Positions 39,377-53,286 of a DNA stretch of 64,000 bases are shown here, piece after piece. Source of the DNA: Lycorma delicatula (taxonomy: Eukaryota > Arthropoda > Insecta > Hemiptera > Fulgoridae). The translations under genes and the position numbers were made by a program. Positions within the stretch are counted from its first letter, which is position 1; the number at the start of each line of letters is the position of its first letter. The notes beneath the pieces were generated by a model that saw nothing but the letters and a program-made list of their open reading frames with translations, did no database searches and was not told the origin of the DNA. Location: positions 321,338,147 through 321,402,146 of the forward strand of contig NC_134455.1 of assembly GCF_047948215.1 (NCBI RefSeq), written 5' to 3'.

Positions 39377-40993
39377 CTATATTAACTGCATGGAAATTAT
39401 AAATCATAGTGTTAATTGATATCTTGAAAAACTTGAACAGTTTATTTTATAGACACTTAAAATTTCAATAACTATATTCTGGAATGTTTTTTCTCACTTT
39501 TACCTGTTCTGCCTTCAGCAATCCATTGAAGTATTGCTTATGTCGATGAAAGAGGATGATATTAACTGCACTTAATTGAAACCCAACCTTAAAACTTCTC
39601 TTATTTTTGAAAAACAGTTATATTTTTATTACAGTACCTTTTGTGTTTTTGAGCCGAAGTAATGACACAATTATGAGAATTGTACACTACAGTTTATAAT
39701 ATCATTGTAATCTTTCAATAACTGTTGGTACTTTTAACACATGTGCGCACATGCTCACAAATATAAAATGAACGCAATTTCAGTCACCATACTTTCAAGT
39801 GTATTAATATTAAACGACAACCTTGATATTCTACAAAGAAATAAATAATTATAAATCGCCCAAAACACTAAAACATGTGATGTTATTTGTATGTTAGTGG
39901 ATAATGTTCATCTAATCATATCTATAGGATATCCTAACTGTGTGTCATCCTAACAAAACAAAACAAAACCAACAGCAATATTTAGTTTGTATTTTAATAG
40001 AAGGAGTACTCGGCTTGTATGCTGGAACACTTGAATTTAAAATCAGAGAATTTGGGTACCACTAAAACAACCTGGTGGATATTACTTTAAAAGAATGATG
40101 ATTGCTAAAATTTATTTAAATGTTAAACAATACAAATTAATAATTTATATCCATGGATACTATACTAATTTAAAATTTATTTCCATGGATACTATATATT
40201 TATATTTAACTAGTTACAAATAAAATGATTTTCATAACGTCAGATGAGATTCTCTGTCATGCTTATTTGTATAAATATTAATTGCAAATATTTTTTCCCG
40301 AATAATAAATGTTTTTATAAACGTATTCATACAACACTCTGCAAAATTAAAAGGAAAAATACCCACAATTATTAAAAACCTTAATTTTTAAGAGTGTAAA
40401 TATAAATAATTATACCACTAACGTTTAAAATATTACAAAAGATAATTATTACAAACAATAATTGTTTTAATGATATAACATTTAATAATTATTATTTTTA
40501 TATCATTAAAACAATACAAAAAAATTATACATTTGAAAAAAACTAGGTTTTTTTATTATTCTTCTTAAAATTGATTAATACAATAGTTGAAATAAATATC
40601 AAATAATTTAACTTTTATCATTTCTTTATATATAGCATGAATTTTACAGCGATTTTCATACCCAAAAAAAGGTAATGCTATCATACTAGAAACAAACATA
40701 AAACTTATAGACCAGTACCAATCTGTTTCTTTATATTACAACACAATAAAAATTTGATTCCACTATCAGATCATGAACTCTATTGACAAACATTGCTTTA
40801 ACCGGGAGGATTGCCACAACTGTTCTTCTAGGGTAATCACAAGATTAATCATAGTTGACCCTCGAGTGGTCATATGTGCTAATACATTTTCAGAGTAAGC
40901 TGCATAATAAGGCAGAAACCATTTACTAAACTGATTAGGAAAAACAAATCATAAAATTCAAAGGAACCCTTTTCCATAAAAAATATATGAATT
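39377..40993 (+). repeat. Unit 23, short, subfamily S4
   Basis: 1,617 bp, a recent-looking copy of unit 22 (both have ATTCTTCTTA, unlike units 6 and 11). It keeps TATTGACAAAC and TTTAACCGGG. Two adjacent S4 units suggest a one-unit expansion. Confidence 0.95.
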
Positions 40994-42613
40994 CTTTATT
41001 AACTGCATGGAAATTATAAATCATAGTGTTAATTGATATCTTGAAAAACTTGAACAGTTTATTTTATAGACACTTAAAATTTCAATAACTATATTCTGGA
41101 ATGTTTTTTTCTCACTTTTACCTGTTCTGCCTTCAGCAATCCATTGAAGTATTGCTTATGTCGATGAAAGAGGATGATATTAACTGCACTTAATTGAAAC
41201 CCAACCTTAAAACTTCTCTTATTTTTGAAAAACAGTTATATTTTTATTACAGTACCTTTTGTGTTTTTGAGCCGAAGTAATGACACAATTATGAGAATTG
41301 TACACTACAGTTTATAATATCATTGTAATCTTTCAATAACTGTTGGTACTTTTAACACATGTGCGCACATGCTCACAAATATAAAATGAACGCAATTTCA
41401 GTCACCATACTTTCAAGTGTATTAATATTAAACGACAACCTTGATATTCTACAAAGAAATAAATAATTATAAATCGCCCAAAACACTAAAACATGTGAGG
41501 TTATTTGTATGTTAGTGGATAATGTTCATCTAATCATATCTATAGGATATCCTAACTGTGTGTCATCCTAACAAAACAAAACAAAACCAACAGCTATATT
41601 TAGTTTGTATTTTAATAGAAGGAGTACTCGGCTTGAATGCTGGAACACTTGAATTTAAAATCAGAGAATTTGGGTACCACTAAAACAACCTGGTGGATAT
41701 TACTTTAAAAGAATGATGATTGCTAAAATTTATTTAAATGTTAAACAATACAAATTAATAATTTATATCCATGGATACTATACTAATTTAAAATTTATTT
41801 CCATGGATACTATATATTTATATTTAACTAGTTACAAATAAAATGATTTTCATAACGTCAGATGAGATTCTCTGTCATGCTTATTTGTATAAATATTAAT
41901 TGCAAATATTTTTTCCCGAATAATAAATGTTTTTATAAACGTATTCATATAACACTCTGCAAAATTAAAAGGAAAAATACCCACAATTATTAAAAACCTT
42001 AATTTTTAAGAGTGTAAATATAAATAATTATACCACTAACGTTTAAAATATTACAAAAGATAATTATTACAAACAATAATTGTTTTAATGATATAACATT
42101 TAATAATTATTATTTTTATATCATTAAAACAATACAAAAAAATTATACATTTGAAAAAAACTAGGTTTTTTTATTATTCTTGTTAAAATTGATTAATACA
42201 ATAGTTGAAATAAATATCAAATAATTTAACTTTTATCATTTCTTTATATATATAGCATGAATTTTACAGCGATTTTCATACCCAAAAAAAGGTAATGCTA
42301 TCATACTAGAAGCAAACATAAAACTTATAGACCAGTACCAATCTGTTTCTTTATATTACAACACAATAAAAATTTGATTCCACTATCAGATCATGAACTC
42401 TATTGACAAACATTGCTTTGACCGGGAGGATTGCCACAACTGTTCTTCTAGGGTAATCACAAGATTAATCATAGTTGACCCTCGAGTGGTCATATGTGCT
42501 AATACATTTTCAGAGTAAGCTGCATAATAAGGCAGAAACCATTTACTAAACTGATTAGGAAAAACAAATCATAAAATTCAAAGGAACCCTTTTCCATAAA
42601 AAATATATGAATT
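40994..42613 (+). repeat. Unit 24, short, subfamily S5
   Basis: 1,620 bp, the longest short unit because of one extra TA in TTTATATATATAG near 42244-42256. Otherwise like units 13 and 16. Confidence 0.95.
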
Positions 42614-44988
42614 CTATATTAACTGCATGGAAATTATAAATCATAGTGTTAATTGATATCTTGAAAAACTTGAACAGTTTATTTTATAGACACTTAAAAT
42701 TTCAATAACTATATTCTGGAATGTTTTTTTCTCACTTTTACCTGTTCTGCCTTCAGCAATCCATTGAAGTATTGCTTATGTCGATGAAAGAGGATGATAT
42801 TAACTGCACTTAATTGAAACCCAACCTTAAAACTTCTCTTATTAGTGGATGAACCCTGTAACTGTCGACTTGTAAATCAGCTGATTTGGAGAGAAACTTT
42901 TACCACTATACCAACCAGGTGGATATTCTAGAATGTTAAAAAATGATAATTGTTCAAATTTATTTAAAATTACAAACAACAATACAAATTTATATTAGAA
43001 ATAAAAATTTATTTCTATGGAAACTATATATTTATATTCCTTTAGTTTTATTTAATATGTGTTAAATAAGATTAGATGTTATCTTTTTTAATGCTAATTT
43101 TTATAAATCTTATTAAATAGTAATTCACTTTCCAAAATCCAGGTAATTTAGACATAATTTTTTAAATATCTTTAAAACAATAAAAAATAGTAATTATCAC
43201 ACTATTTTCGGCAAACCCTCTAAAATTAGATGACAGATTAGATGTTTCTAAAATCTCTTGAAATAAACAAAAATATTAACAACAGATTTCATGACAGATT
43301 AATTAAAGTAGTTTATACCTATAATTTTTTCAATAATTATAATATAATAAAAAAAAATATTACATAAATTATTTGATTTTTAAATTAAAATTATTTATAA
43401 AAATAAATATGTTAATTACATTATTAATGAAATCAGTTGGGTAAGATTTTTGTAATGTTATTTTTTGCTTCTCTTATGGAACCCTGAAACATTGTGTACA
43501 ATCTGTCAAATATATTTAACAAGTATTTTTTTTAAAGTGAGTTCTAAATTATAAGAGTTTTTGACCTAGTGTCTTACTGTTTTATATGTAACAATCCTTT
43601 TTTTGAAAAACAGTTATATTTTTATTACAGTAACTTTTGTGTTTTTGAGCAGAAGTAATGACACAATTATGAGAATTGTACACTACAGTTTATAATATCA
43701 TTGTAATCTTTCAATAACTGTTGGTACTTTTAACACATGTAAGCACATGCTCACAAATATAAAATGAACGCAATTTCAGTCACCATACTTTCAAGTGTAT
43801 TAATATTAAACGACAACCTTGATATTCTACAAAGAGATAAATAATTATAAATTGCCCAAAACACTAAAACATGTGATGTTATTTGTATGTTAGTGGATAA
43901 TGTTCATCTAATCATATCTATAGGATATCCTAACTGTGTGTCATCCTAACAAAACAAAACAAAACCAACAGCAATATTTAGTTTGTATTTTAATAGAAGG
44001 AGTACTCGGCTTGAATGCTGGAACACTTGAATTTAAAATCAGAGAATTTGGGTACCACTAAAACAACCTGGTGGATATTACTTTAAAAGAATGATGATTG
44101 CTAAAATTTATTTAAATGTTAAACAATACAAATTAATAATTTATATCCATGGATACTATACTAATTTAAAATTTATTTCCATGGATACTATATATTTATA
44201 TTTAACTAGTTACAAATAAAATGATTTTCATAACGTCAGATGAGATTCTCTGTCATGCTTATTTGTATAAATATTAATTGCAAATATTTTTTCCCGAATA
44301 ATAAATGTTTTTATAAACGTATTCATATAACACTCTGCAAAATTAAAAGGAAAAATACCCACAATTATTAAAAACCTTAATTTTTAAGAGTGTAAATATA
44401 AATAATTATACCACTAACGTATAAAATATTACAAAAGAAAATTATTACAAACAATAATTGTTTTAATGATATAACATTTAATAATTATTATTTTTATATC
44501 ATTAAAACAATACAAAAAAATTATACATTAAAAAAAACTAGGTTTTTTTATTATTCTTGTTAAAATTGATTAATACAATAGCTTAAATAAATATCAAATA
44601 ATTTAACTTTTATCATTTCTATATATATAGCATGAATTTTACAGCGATTTTCATACTTAAAAAGAGGTAATGCTATCATACTAGAAGCAAACATAAAACT
44701 AATAGACCAGTACCAATCTGTTTCTTTATGTTACAACACAATAAAAATTTGATTCCACTATCAGATCATGAACTCTATTGACAAACATTGCTTTGACCGG
44801 GAGGATTGCCACAACTGTTCTTCTAGGGTAATCACAAGATTAATCATAGTTGACCCTCGAGTGGTCATATGTGCTAATACATTTTCAGAGTAAGCTGCAT
44901 AATAAGGCAGAAACCATTTACTAAACTGATTAGGAAAAACAAATCATAAAATTCAAAGGAACCCTTTTCCATAAAAAATATATGAATT
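42614..44988 (+). repeat. Unit 25, long, subfamily L-beta
   Basis: 2,375 bp, partner of units 14 and 17, with the full beta marker set. Confidence 0.95.
42844..43601 (+). repeat. L-specific segment of unit 25 (758 bp, beta type)
   Basis: Beta type with a private ATTTCATGACAG where units 14 and 17 have ATTTCTTGACAG. Confidence 0.9.
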
Positions 44989-46605
44989 CTTTATTAACTG
45001 CATGGAAATTATAAATCATAGTGTTAATTGATATCTTGAAAAACTTGAACAGTTTATTTTATAGACACTTAAAATTTCAATAACTATATTCTGGAATGTT
45101 TTTTTCTCACTTTTACCTGTTCTGCCTTCAGCAATCCATTGAAGTATTGCTTATGTCGATGAAAGAGGATGATATTAACTGCACTTAATTGAAACCCAAC
45201 CTTAAAACTTCTCTTATTTTTGAAAAACAGTTATATTTTTATTACAGTACCTTTTGTGTTTTTGAGCCGAAGTAATGACACAATTATGAGAATTGTACAC
45301 TACAGTTTATAATATCATTGTAATCTTTCAATAACTGTTGGTACTTTTAACACATGTGCGCACATGCTCACAAATATAAAATGAACGCAATTTCAGTCAC
45401 CATACTTTCAAGTGTATTAATATTAAACGACAACCTTGATATTCTACAAAGAAATAAATAATTATAAATCGCCCAAAACACTAAAACATGTGAGGTTATT
45501 TGTATGTTAGTGGATAATGTTCATCTAATCATATCTATAGGATATCCTAACTGTGTGTCATCCTAACAAAACAAAACAAAACCAACAGCTATATTTAGTT
45601 TGTATTTTAATAGAAGGAGTACTCGGCTTGAATGCTGGAACACTTGAATTTAAAATCAGAGAATTTGGGTACCACTAAAACAACCTGGTGGATATTACTT
45701 TAAAAGAATGATGATTGCTAAAATTTATTTAAATGTTAAACAATACAAATTAATAATTTATATCCATGGATACTATACTAATTTAAAATTTATTTCCATG
45801 GATACTATATATTTATATTTAACTAGTTACAAATAAAATGATTTTCATAACGTCAGATGAGATTCTCTGTCATGCTTATTTGTATAAATATTAATTGCAA
45901 ATATTTTTTCCCGAATAATAAATGTTTTTATAAACGTATTCATATAACACTCTGCAAAATTAAAAGGAAAAATACCCACAATTATTAAAAACCTTAATTT
46001 TTAAGAGTGTAAATATAAATAATTATACCACTAACGTTTAAAATATTACAAAAGAAAATTATTACAAACAATAATTGTTTTAATGATATAACATATAATA
46101 ATTATTATTTTTATATCATTAAAACAATACAAAAAAATTATACATTAAAAAAAACTAGGTTTTTTTATTATTCTTGTTAAAATTGATTAATACAATAGCT
46201 TAAATAAATATCAAATAATTTAACTTTTATCATTTCTTTATATATAGCATGAATTTTACAGCGATTTTCATACCCAAAAAGAGGTAATGCTATCATACTA
46301 GAAGCAAACATAAAACTAATAGACCAGTACCAATCTGTTTCTTTATGTTACAACACAATAAAAATTTGATTCCACTATCAGATCATGAACTCTATTGACA
46401 AACATTGCTTTGACCGGGAGGATTGCCACAACTGTTCTTCTAGGGTAATCACAAGATTAATCATAGTTGACCCTCGAGTGGTCATATGTGCTAATACATT
46501 TTCAGAGTAAGCTGCATAATAAGGCAGAAACCATTTACTAAACTGATTAGGAAAAACAAATCATAAAATTCAAAGGAACCCTTTTCCATAAAAAATATAT
46601 GAATT
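44989..46605 (+). repeat. Unit 26, short, subfamily S6
   Basis: 1,617 bp, partner of units 15 and 18 (ACATATAATAATT, CCCAAAAAGAGG). Confidence 0.95.
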
Positions 46606-48981
46606 CTTTATTAACTGCATGGAAATTATAAATCATAGTGTTAATTGATATCTTGAAAAACTTGAACAGTTTATTTTATAGACACTTAAAATTTCAATAA
46701 CTATATTCTGGAATGTTTTTTTCTCACTTTTACCTGTTCTGCCTTCAGCAATCCATTGAAGTATTGCTTATGTCGATGAAAGAGGATGATATTAACTGCA
46801 CTTAATTGAAACCCAACCTTAAAACTTCTCTTATTAGTGGATGAACCCTGTAACTGTCGACTTGTAAATCAGCTGATTTGGAAAGAAACTTTTACCACTA
46901 TACCAACCAGGTGGATATTCTAGAATGTTAAAAAATGATAATTGTTCAAATTTATTTAAAATTACAAACAACAATACAAATTTATATTAGAAATAAAAAT
47001 TTATTTTTATGGAAACTATATATTTATATTCCTTTAGTTTTATTTAATATGTGTTAAATAAGATTAGATGTTTTCTTTTTTAATGCTAATTTTTATAAAT
47101 CTTATTAAATAGTAATTCACTTTCCAAAATCCAGGTAATTTAGACATAATTTTTTAATTATCTTTAAAACAATATAAAATAGTAATTATCACACTCTATT
47201 TTCGGCAAACCCTCTAAAATTTGATGACAGATTAGATGTTTCTAAAATCTCTAGAAATAAACAAAAATATTAACAACTGATTTCCTGACAGATTAATTAA
47301 AGTAGTTTATACCTATATTTTTTTCAATAATTATAATATAATAAAAAAAAATATTACATAAATTATTTGATTTTTACATTAAAATTATTTATAAAAATAA
47401 ATATGTTAATTACATTATTAATGAAATCAGTTGGGTAAGATTTTTGTAATGTTATTTTTTGCTTCTCTTATGGAACCCTGAAACATTGTGTACAATCTGT
47501 CAAATATATTTAACAAGTATTTTTTTTAAAGTGAGTTCTAAATTATAAGAGTTTTTGACCTAGTGTCTTACTGTTTTATATGTAACAATCCTTTTTTTGA
47601 AAAACAGTTATATTTTTATTACAGTAACTTTTGTGTTTTTGAGCAGAAGTAATGACACAATTATGAGAATTGTACACTACAGTTTATAATATCATTGTAA
47701 TCTTTCAATAACTGTTGGTACTTTTAACACATGTAAGCACATGCTCACAAATATAAAATGAACGCAATTTCAGTCACCATACTTTCAAGTGTATTAATAT
47801 TAAACGACAACCTTGATATTCTACAAAGAGATAAATAATTATAAATTGCCCAAAACACTAAAACATGTGATGTTATTTGTATGTTAGTGGATAATGTTCA
47901 TCTAATCATATCTATAGGATATCCTAACTGTGTGTCATCCTAACAAAACAAAACAAAACCAACAGCAATATTTAGTTTGTATTTTAATAGAAGGAGTACT
48001 CGGCTTGAATGCTGGAACACTTGAATTTAAAATCAGAGAATTTGGGTACCACTAAAACAACCAGGTGGATATTACTTTAAAAGAATGATGATTGCTAAAA
48101 TTTATTTAAATGTTAAACAATACAAATTTTAATTTATATCCATGGATACTATACTAATTTAAAATTTATTTCCATGGATACTATATATTTATATTTAACT
48201 AGTTACAAATAAAATGATTTTCATAACGTCAGATGAGATTCTCTGTCATGCTTATTTGTATAAATATTAATTGCAAATATTTTTTCCCGAATAATAAATG
48301 TTTTTATAAACGTATTCATATAACACTCTGCAAAATTAAAAGGAAAAATACCCACAATTATTAAAAACCTTAATTTTTAAGAGTGTAAATATAAATAATT
48401 ATACCACTAACGTATAAAATATTACAAAAGAAAATTATTACAAACAATAATTGTTTTAATGATATAACATTTAATAATTATTATTTTTATATCATTAAAA
48501 CAATACAAAAAAATTATACATTAAAAAAAACTAGGTTTTTTTATTATTCTTGTTAAAATTGATTAATACAATAGCTTAAATAAATATCAAATAATTTAAC
48601 TTTTATCATTTCTATATATATAGCATGAATTTTACAGCGATTTTCATACTTAAAAAGAGGTAATGCTATCATACTAGAAGCAAACATAAAACTAATAGAC
48701 CAGTACCAATCTGTTTCTTTATGTTACAACACAATAAAAATTTGATTCCACTATCAGATCATGAACTCTATTGACAAACATTGCTTTGACCGGGAGGATT
48801 GCCACAACTGTTCTTCTAGGGTAATCACAAGATTAATCATAGTTGACCCTCGAGTGGTCATATGTGCTAATACATTTTCAGAGTAAGCTGCATAATAAGG
48901 CAGAAACCATTTACTAAACTGATTAGGAAAAACAAATCATAAAATTCAAAGGAACCCTTTTCCATAAAAAATATATGAATT
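46606..48981 (+). repeat. Unit 27, long, subfamily L-gamma
   Basis: 2,376 bp, partner of unit 19. It lacks the private 3-base loss of unit 19 and has ACCAGGTGG instead of ACCTGGTGG near 48060, as does unit 30. Confidence 0.95.
46836..47595 (+). repeat. L-specific segment of unit 27 (760 bp, gamma type)
   Basis: Shares ATCTCTAGAAAT and TATATTTTTTTC with unit 19 only. Confidence 0.9.
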
Positions 48982-50598
48982 CTTTATTAACTGCATGGAA
49001 ATTATAAATCATAGTGTTAATTGATATCTTGAAAAACTTGAACAGTTTATTTTATAGACACTTAAAATTTCAATAACTATATTCTGGAATGTTTTTTTCT
49101 CACTTTTACCTGTTCTGCCTTCAGCAATCCATTGAAGTATTGCTTATGTCGATGAAAGAGGATGATATTAACTGCACTTAATTGAAACCCAACCTTAAAA
49201 CTTCTCTTATTTTTGAAAAACAGTTATATTTTTATTACAGTACCTTTTGTGTTTTTGAGCCGAAGTAATGACACAATTATGAGAATTGTACACTACAGTT
49301 TATAATATCATTGTAATCTTTCAATAACTGTTGGTACTTTTAACACATGTGCGCACATGCTCACAAATATAAAATGAACGCAATTTCAGTCACCATACTT
49401 TCAAGTGTATTAATATTAAACGACAACCTTGATATTCTACAAAGAAATAAATAATTATAAATCGCCCAAAACACTAAAACATGTGATGTTACTTGTATGT
49501 TAGTGGATAATGTTCATCTAATCATATCTATAGGATATCCTAACTGTGTGTCATCCTAACAAAACAAAACAAAACCAACAGCTATATTTAGTTTGTATTT
49601 TAATAGAAGGAGTACTCGGCTTGAATGCTGGAACACTTGAATTTAAAATCAGAGAATTTGGGTACCACTAAAACAACCTGGTGGATATTACTTTAAAAGA
49701 ATGATGATTGCTAAAATTTATTTAAATGTTAAACAATACAAATTAATAATTTATATCCATGGATACTATACTAATTTAAAATTTATTTCCATGGATACTA
49801 TATATTTATATTTAACTAGTAACAAATAAAATGATTTTCATAACGTCAGATGAGATTCTCTGTCATGCTTATTTGTATAAATATTATTTGCAAATATTTT
49901 TTCCCGAATAATAAATGTTTTTATAAACGTATTCATATAACACTCTGCAAAATTAAAAGGAAAAATACCCACAATTATTAAAAACCTTAATTTTTAAGAG
50001 TGTAAATATAAATAATTATACCACTAACGTTTAAAATATTACAAAAGATAATTATTACAAACAATAATTGTTTTAATGATATAACATTTAATAATTATTA
50101 TTTTTATATCATTAAAACAATACAAAAAAATTATACATTTGAAAAAACTAGGTTTTTTTATTATTCTTGTTAAAATTGATTAATACAATAGTTGAAATAA
50201 ATATCAAATAATTTAACTTTTATCATTTCTTTATATATAGCATGAATTTTACAGCGATTTTCATACCCAAAAAAAGGTAATGCTATCATACTAGAAACAA
50301 ACATAAAACTTATAGACCAGTACCAATCTGTTTCTTTATATTACAACACAATAAAAATTTGATTCCACTATCAGATCATGAACTCTATTGACAAACATTG
50401 CTTTGACCGGGAGGATTGCCACAACTGTTCTTCTAGGGTAATCACAAGATTAATCATAGTTGACCCTCGAGTGGTCATATGTGCTAATACATTTTCAGAG
50501 TAAGCTGCATAATAAGGCAGAAACCATTTACTAAACTGATTAGGAAAAACAAATCATAAAATTCAAAGGAACCCTTTTCCATAAAAAATATATGAATT
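48982..50598 (+). repeat. Unit 28, short, subfamily S7
   Basis: 1,617 bp, partner of units 20 and 31 (ATGTTACTTG, AGTAACAAAT). It closes the 9.6 kb block and opens the 6,371 bp S-L-L HOR. Confidence 0.95.
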
Positions 50599-52979
50599 CT
50601 ATATTAACTGCATGGAAATTATAAATCATAGTGTTAATTGATATCTTGAAAAACTTGAACAGTTTATTTTATAGACACTTAAAATTTCAATAACTATATT
50701 CTGGAATGTTTTTTTCTCACTTTTACCTGTTCTGCCTTCAGCAATCCATTGAAGTATTGCTTATGTCGATGAAAGAGGATGATATTAACTGCACTTAATT
50801 GAAACCCAACCTTAAAACTTCTCTTATTAGTGGATGAACCCTGTAACTGTCGACTTGTAAATCAGCTGATTTGGAAAGAAACTTTTACCACTATACCAAC
50901 CAGGTGGATATTCTAGAATGTTAAAAAATGATAATTGTTCAAATTTATTTAAAATTACAAACAACAATACAAATTTATATTAGAAATAAAAATTTATTTT
51001 TATGGAAACTATATATTTATATTCCTTTAGTTTTATTTAATATGTGTTAAATAAGATTAGATGTTTTCTTTTTTAATGCTAATTTTTATAAATCTTATTA
51101 AATAGTAATTCACTTTCCAAAATCCAGGTAATTTAGACATAATTTTTTAATTATCTTTAAAACAATATAAAATAGTAATTATCACACTCTATTTTCGGCA
51201 AACCCTCTAAAATTTGATGACAGATTAGATGTTTCTAAAATCTCTTGAAATAAACAAAAATATTAACAACTGATTTCCTGACAGATTAATTAAAGTAGTT
51301 TATACCTATATTTTTTTCAATAATTATAATATAATAAAAAAAAATATTACATAAATTATTTGATTTTTACATTAAAATTATTTATAAAAATAAATATGTT
51401 AATTACATTATTAATGAAATCAGTTGGGTAAGATTTTTGTAATGTTATTTTTTGCTTCTCTTATGGAACCCTGAAACATTGTGTACAATCTGTCAAATAT
51501 ATTTAACAAGTATTTTTTTTAAAGTGAGTTCTAAATTATAAGAGTTTTTGACCTAGTGTCTTACTGTTTTATATGTAACAATCCTTTTTTTGAAAAACAG
51601 TTATATTTTTATAACAGTAACTTTTGTGTTTTTGAGCAGAAGTAATGACACAATTATGAGAATTGTACACTACAGTTTATAATATCATTGTAATCTTTCA
51701 ATAACTGTTGGTACTTTTAACACATGTGCGCACATGCTCACAAATATAAAATGAACGCAATTTCAGTCACCATACTTTCAAGTGTATTAATATTAAACGA
51801 CAACCTTGATATTCTACAAAGAAATAAATAATTATAAATCGCCCAAAACACTAAAACATGTGATGTTATTTGTATGTTAGTGGATAATGTTCATCTAATC
51901 ATATCTATAGGATATCCTAACTGTGTGTCATCCTAACAAAACAAAACAAAACCAACAGCAATATTTAGTTTGTATTTTAATAGAAGGAGTACTCGGCTTG
52001 AATGCTGGAACACTTGAATTTAAAATCAGAGAATTTGGGTACCACTAAAACAACCTGGTGGATATTACTTTAAAAGAATGATGATTGCTAAAATTTATTT
52101 AAATGTTAAACAATACAAATTAATAATTTATATCCATGGATACTATACTAATTTAAAATTTATTTCCATGGATACTATATATTTATATTTAACTAGTTAC
52201 AAATAAAATGATTTTCATAACGTCAGATGAGATTCTCTGTCATGCTTATTTGTATAAATATTAATTGCAAATATTTTTTCCCGAATAATAAATGTTTTTA
52301 TAAACGTATTCATACAACACTCTGCAAAATTAAAAGGAAAAATACCCACAATTATTAAAAACCTTAATTTTTAAGAGTGTAAATATAAATAATTATACCA
52401 CTAACGTATAAAATATTACAAAAGAAAATTATTACAAACAATAATTGTTTTAATGATATAACATTTAATAATTATTATTTTTATATCATTAAAACAATAC
52501 AAAAAAATTATACATTAAAAAAAACTAGGTTTTTTTATTATTCTTGTTAAAATTGATTAATACAATAGCTTAAATAAATATCAAATAATTTAACTTTTAT
52601 CATTTCTATATATATATAGCATGAATTTTACAGCGATTTTCATACTTAAAAAGAGGTAATGCTATCATACTAGAAGCAAACATAAAACTAATAGACCAGT
52701 ACCAATCTGTTTCTTTATGTTACAACACAATAAAAATTTGATTCCACTATCAGATCATGAACTCTATTGACAAACATTGCTTTGACCGGGAGGATTGCCA
52801 CAACTGTTCTTCTAGGGTAATCACAAGATTAATCATAGTTGACCCTCGAGTGGTCATATGTGCTAATACATTTTCAGAGTAAGCTGCATAATAAGGCAGA
52901 AAAACCATTTACTAAACTGATTAGGAAAAACAAATCATAAAATTCAAAAAAACCCTTTTCCATAAAAAATATATGAATT
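50599..52979 (+). repeat. Unit 29, long, gamma-like mosaic
   Basis: 2,381 bp. The segment is gamma-like, then TTTATAACAGTAAC (only here and in unit 32), then S-like markers (intact CATGTGCGCACATG, AGAAATAAAT, AAATCGCCC), then S2-like CATACAAC and CGTATAAAAT, and finally L-beta-like CATTAAAAAAAAC and AGCTTAAAT with the longest TA run. GCAGAAAAACC and ATTCAAAAAAACCC at the right end are also in units 32 and 33. Confidence 0.95.
50829..51588 (+). repeat. L-specific segment of unit 29 (760 bp, gamma-like)
   Basis: Gamma-like (TATATTTTTTTC, GGTAAGATTT) but with alpha-type ATCTCTTGAAAT. Confidence 0.9.
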
Positions 52980-53088
52980 CTTTATTAACTGCATGGAAAT
53001 TATAAATCATAGTGTTAATTGATATCTTGAAAAACTTGAACAGTTTATTTTATAGACACTTAAAATTTCAATAACTATATTCTGGAAT

Positions 53089-53286
53089 GTTTTTTCTCAC
53101 TTTAACCTGTTCTGCCTTCAGCAATCCATTGAAGTATTGCTTATGTCGATGAAAGAGGATCATATTAACTGCGCTTAATTGAAACCCAACCTTAAAACTT
53201 CTCTTATTAGTGGATGAACCCTGTAACTGTCGACTTGTAAATCCGCTGATTTGGAAAGACACTTTCACCACTATACCAACCAGGTG
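53089..53286 (-). mobile_element. tRNA-derived SINE-like element, delta variant (unit 30)
   Basis: The minus-strand head reads GGTATAGTGGTGAAAGTGTC, with the A-box intact, followed by CTTTCCAAATC; other long units have GTGGTAAAAGTTTC. By chance the changes open a 73-codon frame (53068-53289, minus strand) through head and body. The same copy occurs at about 59460-59657 and 61838-62035. The body contains AAGGTTGGGTTTCAATTAA as elsewhere. Pol III activity is not shown; the B-box is degenerate. Confidence 0.6.

Larger units (their letters stand above)
40994..50598 (+). repeat. Segmental block C, copy 2 (units 24-28, 9,605 bp)
   Basis: The 5 bp net difference from copy 1 is explained by the extra TA in unit 24 (+2) and the 3-base loss private to unit 19 in copy 1. 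Confidence 0.88.
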
